Origin: T1Sed10-7 sp047921175
Lineage (GTDB): Bacteria > Actinomycetota > Nitriliruptoria > Nitriliruptorales > Nitriliruptoraceae
Reading direction: 5' to 3'
Length of the DNA: 27,877 nucleotides
Assembly (NCBI GenBank): GCA_047921175.1
Contig: JBLRWQ010000039.1
Coordinates: forward strand, 1 to 27,877
Translations under genes and position numbers: made by a program
In this document: piece by piece, positions 25,532 through 27,877 of the stretch
Layout: each line of letters starts with the position of its first letter
Numbering within the stretch: the stretch's first letter is position 1
Notes under the pieces: model-generated
The model's database searches: none
Told to the model about the DNA's origin: nothing
Seen by the model: only the letters and a program-made list of their open reading frames with translations

Positions 25532-26641
25532 TCAGACCGACCGGAGCGCCCCGACCGTCGAGTCCTCGCCGCACACCGTCGGCTTGTCGACCCGCGCGTT
25601 GGCGCAGCAGCCGACCGCGCAGACCTCGCGCCAGGGGCCCAGCGGACTCAGCGCCGCGCCCGGCTCACCGGCGATCCGCGCCTCGACGAGGTCGGCGATG
25701 GCCGCGACGAAGGCCTCGTGCACGCCGGGGGTCCGGACCCGGTGCATCCGCACGCCGAGCTCGTCGCAGGTCTCCTGCGCCTCGTTATCCAGGTCCCAGA
25801 TCACCTCGACGTGGTCGCTCACGAACCCGATCGGCACGATCACGACCGCGTCGACACCCTCGGCCTGGACGTCACGGATCGCGTCGTTGATGTCCGGCTC
25901 CAGCCAGGGGATGTGCGGGGCACCGGAGCGGGACTGGTAGGTCAGTGACCACGCCGGGAGTCCAACACCCTCGGCTGCGGCGCCGTCGAGCACCAGCCGT
26001 GCGGTGGCCAGGTGCTGCGCGACGTAGGCACCCTGCTCGTCGAACTCGCCCGGAGGCCCCGAGGCCGCCGCCATCGCGGTCGGGATCGAGTGGGTCACGA
26101 ACAGCACGCGGGTGCGCTCGAGCGGGACCTCGTCGTCGGCCAACGAGCGCAGGGCCGCGGTCAGGCCCTCGATGAACGGCCCCACGAAGCCGGGGTGGTC
26201 GAAGTAGTGCCGGATCTTGTCGAGGTGGAGCTTCCCATCCAGCCCCGACTCCAGCAGCGCCTCGGCGAGGTCCTCGCGGTAGGCGCGGCAGCCGGAGTAG
26301 GACGAGTACGCGCTGGTCGCGAAGGTCAGCACCCGGCGGTGCCCGTCGGCGTGGAGCTCCTCCAGCGCGCGCTCGAGGAACGGGTCCCAGAAGCGGTTGC
26401 CCCAGTAGATCGGCAGGTCGAGGCCGCGCCGGTCGAACTCGGCCCGCAGCGCCGCGATCAGGTCGCGGTTCTGCTGGTTGATGGGGCTGACCCCGTCCAG
26501 CTCCAGGTAGTGGTGCGACACGTCGAGCAACCGCTCACGTGGCACGCCACGGCCGCGGGTGACGTTCTCCAGGAACGGCATGACGTCGTCGGGGCCCTCG
26601 GGGCCGCCGAAGGAGGCCAGCAGGAACGCGTCGTAGCTCAT
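25532..26641 (-). CDS. cpfC: Coproporphyrin III ferrochelatase CpfC (HemH)
   Basis: A 369-aa enzyme that inserts Fe2+ into coproporphyrin III in the coproporphyrin-dependent heme pathway of Gram-positive bacteria. Active-site residues are H184 in THSIPTAMA and E279 in SDHVEVIWDLDNEAQ, matching the His/Glu pair of the family. The tail has C341, C345, C346 and C357, the actinobacterial set that can bind a 2Fe-2S cluster. ATG 26641 overlaps the chdC stop (ATGA) and has GGAGG 7 bases upstream. It acts directly before ChdC in the pathway, so the pair covers the last two steps. Ferrous iron from the Feo system is its substrate, though the operons are distant. Confidence 0.94.
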   Translation of the reverse strand: MSYDAFLLASFGGPEGPDDVMPFLENVTRGRGVPRERLLDVSHHYLELDGVSPINQQNRDLIAALRAEFDRRGLDLPIYWGNRFWDPFLERALEELHADGHRRVLTFATSAYSSYSGCRAYREDLAEALLESGLDGKLHLDKIRHYFDHPGFVGPFIEGLTAALRSLADDEVPLERTRVLFVTHSIPTAMAAASGPPGEFDEQGAYVAQHLATARLVLDGAAAEGVGLPAWSLTYQSRSGAPHIPWLEPDINDAIRDVQAEGVDAVVIVPIGFVSDHVEVIWDLDNEAQETCDELGVRMHRVRTPGVHEAFVAAIADLVEARIAGEPGAALSPLGPWREVCAVGCCANARVDKPTVCGEDSTVGALRSV

Positions 26642-27336
26642 CGCAGCACCTCCACGGCCCCCGCGACGTCCACGAGCCGACCGGTGTAGAAGGGGATCTC
26701 CTCGCGCACGTGCAGCCGGGCCCTCGTGGCGCGCAGGTCACGCATCATGTCGACGAGGTCGTGCAGCTCGTCCGACTCGAGCGCCAGCATCCACTCGTAG
26801 TCGTTGAGGGCGAACGCGGCGACGGTGTTGGGCTGGACGTCGGGGAAGGCCCGGCCGGCCATGCCGTGCTCGCGCAGCATGTCGCGGCGCTCGTCGTCGG
26901 GCAGCAGGTACCACTCGTAGGAGCGCACGAACGGGTAGACGCACAGCCAGGTCAGCGGCTGGGTGTCCCGCATGAAGCTCGGCACGTGATCGCGCGAGAA
27001 CTCCGCCGGGCGGTGCGTGCCCATCGCCGACCAGGCGAGCGTCGTGGTGGCGCCGGCGGCGGTCCGACGGAAGCCGCGCAGGGCGGCCTGCAGCGCGTCG
27101 GCCGAGGGGCCGTGCAGCCAGACCATCACATCGGCTTCGGCCCGCAGACCGGACACGTCGTACAGCCCGCGCAGGACGATGTCCTCGGCGGCGAGTCCGT
27201 CCGCCCAGGCCCCGAGGCCCCCGTCGCCCTCGGGCAGCGAGGCCGACGCATCGGACCGGGCGTAGACGGCCCAGACGGTGTAGCGCACGGTGCGGTTCAG
27301 TTCGTCGACATCGTGGGTCGCGCCGGGGTCGGCCAC
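26638..27336 (-). CDS. chdC: Coproheme decarboxylase ChdC (HemQ)
   Basis: A 232-aa member of the chlorite dismutase-like family that turns coproheme into heme b with peroxide. Family-typical stretches are RYTVWAVYARSD at the start, HRPAEFSRDHVPSFM, YPFVRSYEWYLLPDDERRDMLREHG and FALNDYEWMLALESDE. Y134 is the likely catalytic tyrosine and H157 the likely axial heme ligand. I chose GTG 27336 since AGGAGG lies 6 bases upstream and the length then fits the family. The frame stays open upstream to 27702, through a fragment of cgoX, so a longer fusion protein is possible but unlikely. The stop overlaps cpfC (ATGA). Confidence 0.93.
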   Translation of the reverse strand: MADPGATHDVDELNRTVRYTVWAVYARSDASASLPEGDGGLGAWADGLAAEDIVLRGLYDVSGLRAEADVMVWLHGPSADALQAALRGFRRTAAGATTTLAWSAMGTHRPAEFSRDHVPSFMRDTQPLTWLCVYPFVRSYEWYLLPDDERRDMLREHGMAGRAFPDVQPNTVAAFALNDYEWMLALESDELHDLVDMMRDLRATRARLHVREEIPFYTGRLVDVAGAVEVLR

Positions 27337-27429
27337 GTCGGTCCTCCTGGGGGCGGGATGGGCGTCACCGGCGGTCCGGGCCGGTACCGAGGTGGTGGGT
27401 CCGGACCGCCCGGGCTTCGGTGGCGTTGC

Positions 27430-27702
27430 GCCCAGCGTACGGGTGGCCTCGCTGCGGGAGCGAGCCACGACACCCGCCAGCCCGTTGCCGGCCAGCGCCC
27501 CCCCGACGAGCGCGAGGTCGGGGAGCGCGCGCAGGTCGGCATCGATCCGGTCGACCGCGGCGCGACGTCCGACCAGCGGGCGCACCAGCCCGTGCGGCCA
27601 GCGGGTCACCCGCGCACCCCGCAGCGCCGGTGCGCCGGCGGCGTCCCCGAGGAGCCCGGAGGTCGCCCACTCGCTCGCGGACGGGAAGTCCGTCCGATAC
27701 CA
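27430..27702 (-). pseudogene. C-terminal relic of coproporphyrinogen III oxidase (cgoX/hemY)
   Basis: In the chdC frame, upstream of its start, the translation reads LLGDAAGAPALRGARVTRWP, then GLVRPLVGRRAAVDRIDADLR, then LPDLALVGGALAGNGLAGVV. This follows the end of HemY/CgoX proteins: VTRWP, a PQYxVGH-like block, I-x-A-x-L, and the FAD-binding G-x4-GxG(I/L) strand. Conserved positions are lost (PQY and H of VGH; the PDC after GVGI), and a stop at 27703-27705 cuts the frame on the N-terminal side. About 90 residues of some 450 remain. In actinobacteria cgoX commonly precedes chdC, so this is a relic of that order. The alternative, a chance open frame, is unlikely given the match. Confidence 0.65.
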
Positions 27703-27703
27703 T
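27698..27703 (+). promoter_or_regulatory. -10 element for the gene at 27756
   Basis: TACCAT matches the TANNNT pattern and lies 52 bases upstream of ATG 27756. The same hexamer occurs in the rsmI promoter. No clear -35 is seen. Confidence 0.3.
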
Positions 27704-27755
27704 CACCGCAGTGGCGCGCCGCAGTGCCCTGCCGGACCCACCGGAGGAACATCCC

Positions 27756-27877
27756 ATGCGTGAGACCATCGTCACCCCCCACGGTTTGGTCGACATCGAC
27801 CCCGATATCGTCGAGCTCGGCGAGCTCGTCGTGACGGACGAAGGCGCCGAGCTCGAGGTGGTCGGGCTCGACCCGCT
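27756..27877 (+). CDS. Unknown protein, 5' part only (runs off the window)
   Basis: ATG 27756 has CGGAGGA 8 bases upstream, an ideal ribosome site, and the frame stays open to the end of the window (40 codons). The visible part begins MRETIVTPHGLVDIDPDIV and continues with an acidic, valine/leucine-rich pattern of alternating strands, soluble and without a signal peptide. I do not recognise the family. It is divergent from the heme genes and its promoter lies on the cgoX relic, so it may have arrived with the deletion that removed cgoX. Confidence 0.6.
   Translation, partial: MRETIVTPHGLVDIDPDIVELGELVVTDEGAELEVVGLDP

Noticed and set aside
25458..25574. 38-aa minus-strand frame overlapping the cpfC 3' end (PGHDDPDELRAGLRHATGLL)
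   Set aside because: The end looks protein-like, but there is no ribosome site or recognisable family, and it is too short to defend.

Overview
The window is very GC-rich, densely packed chromosomal DNA from an actinobacterium. The signs are the neighbourhood rsmI / tatD / rpf / rsmA / ispE, Rpf proteins with DUF348-G5-Rpf architecture, the coproporphyrin-type heme genes chdC-cpfC with a cysteine-rich ferrochelatase tail, many GTG/TTG starts, and stop/start overlaps (ATGA, GTGA). Nothing in the sequence fixes the genus; a deep-branching actinobacterial class is possible but is only my inference.

Layout from the left. 1-1851: a compact RiPP-like cassette made of a 51-aa aromatic-rich candidate precursor, a 100-aa small protein and a radical SAM/SPASM maturase, coupled by a GTGA overlap and a 3-nt gap. 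1930-2856 (minus): a CDF metal exporter with a palindrome over its probable -10 region. 3014-5845: a ferrous iron operon feoA, FeoB G domain, FeoB permease, feoC, with FeoB split into two genes and a candidate IdeR/DtxR box upstream. 5913-8888: an ABC ATPase with a fused PLDc_N membrane domain, its permease, and uppP. 8978-13078 (minus): a four-gene overlapping operon of anchored alpha/beta hydrolase, GNAT acetyltransferase, NatA-like ATPase and NatB-like permease.

13248-19661 is a housekeeping block: rsmI, tatD, two tandem Rpf genes, rsmA and ispE, followed by tRNA-Gln(UUG). 19899-25252 holds an SNF2 helicase coupled to a SWIM zinc-finger protein, and a Fic protein preceded by a striking AT-rich palindrome. 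This section is bracketed by the 3' end of tRNA-Gln and a degenerate second copy of that 3' end near 25387-25410, which suggests a decayed integration site. 25532-27336 (minus) is chdC-cpfC. Directly upstream and in the same open frame lies a C-terminal fragment of coproporphyrinogen oxidase (cgoX), a relic of the usual cgoX-chdC-cpfC order. A plus-strand gene of unknown function starts at 27756 and runs off the window.

The strongest candidates for new biology are the small RiPP cassette at the left edge, the Fic gene with its self-contained operator-like palindrome, the split FeoB, and the cgoX relic fused in frame to the chdC leader.
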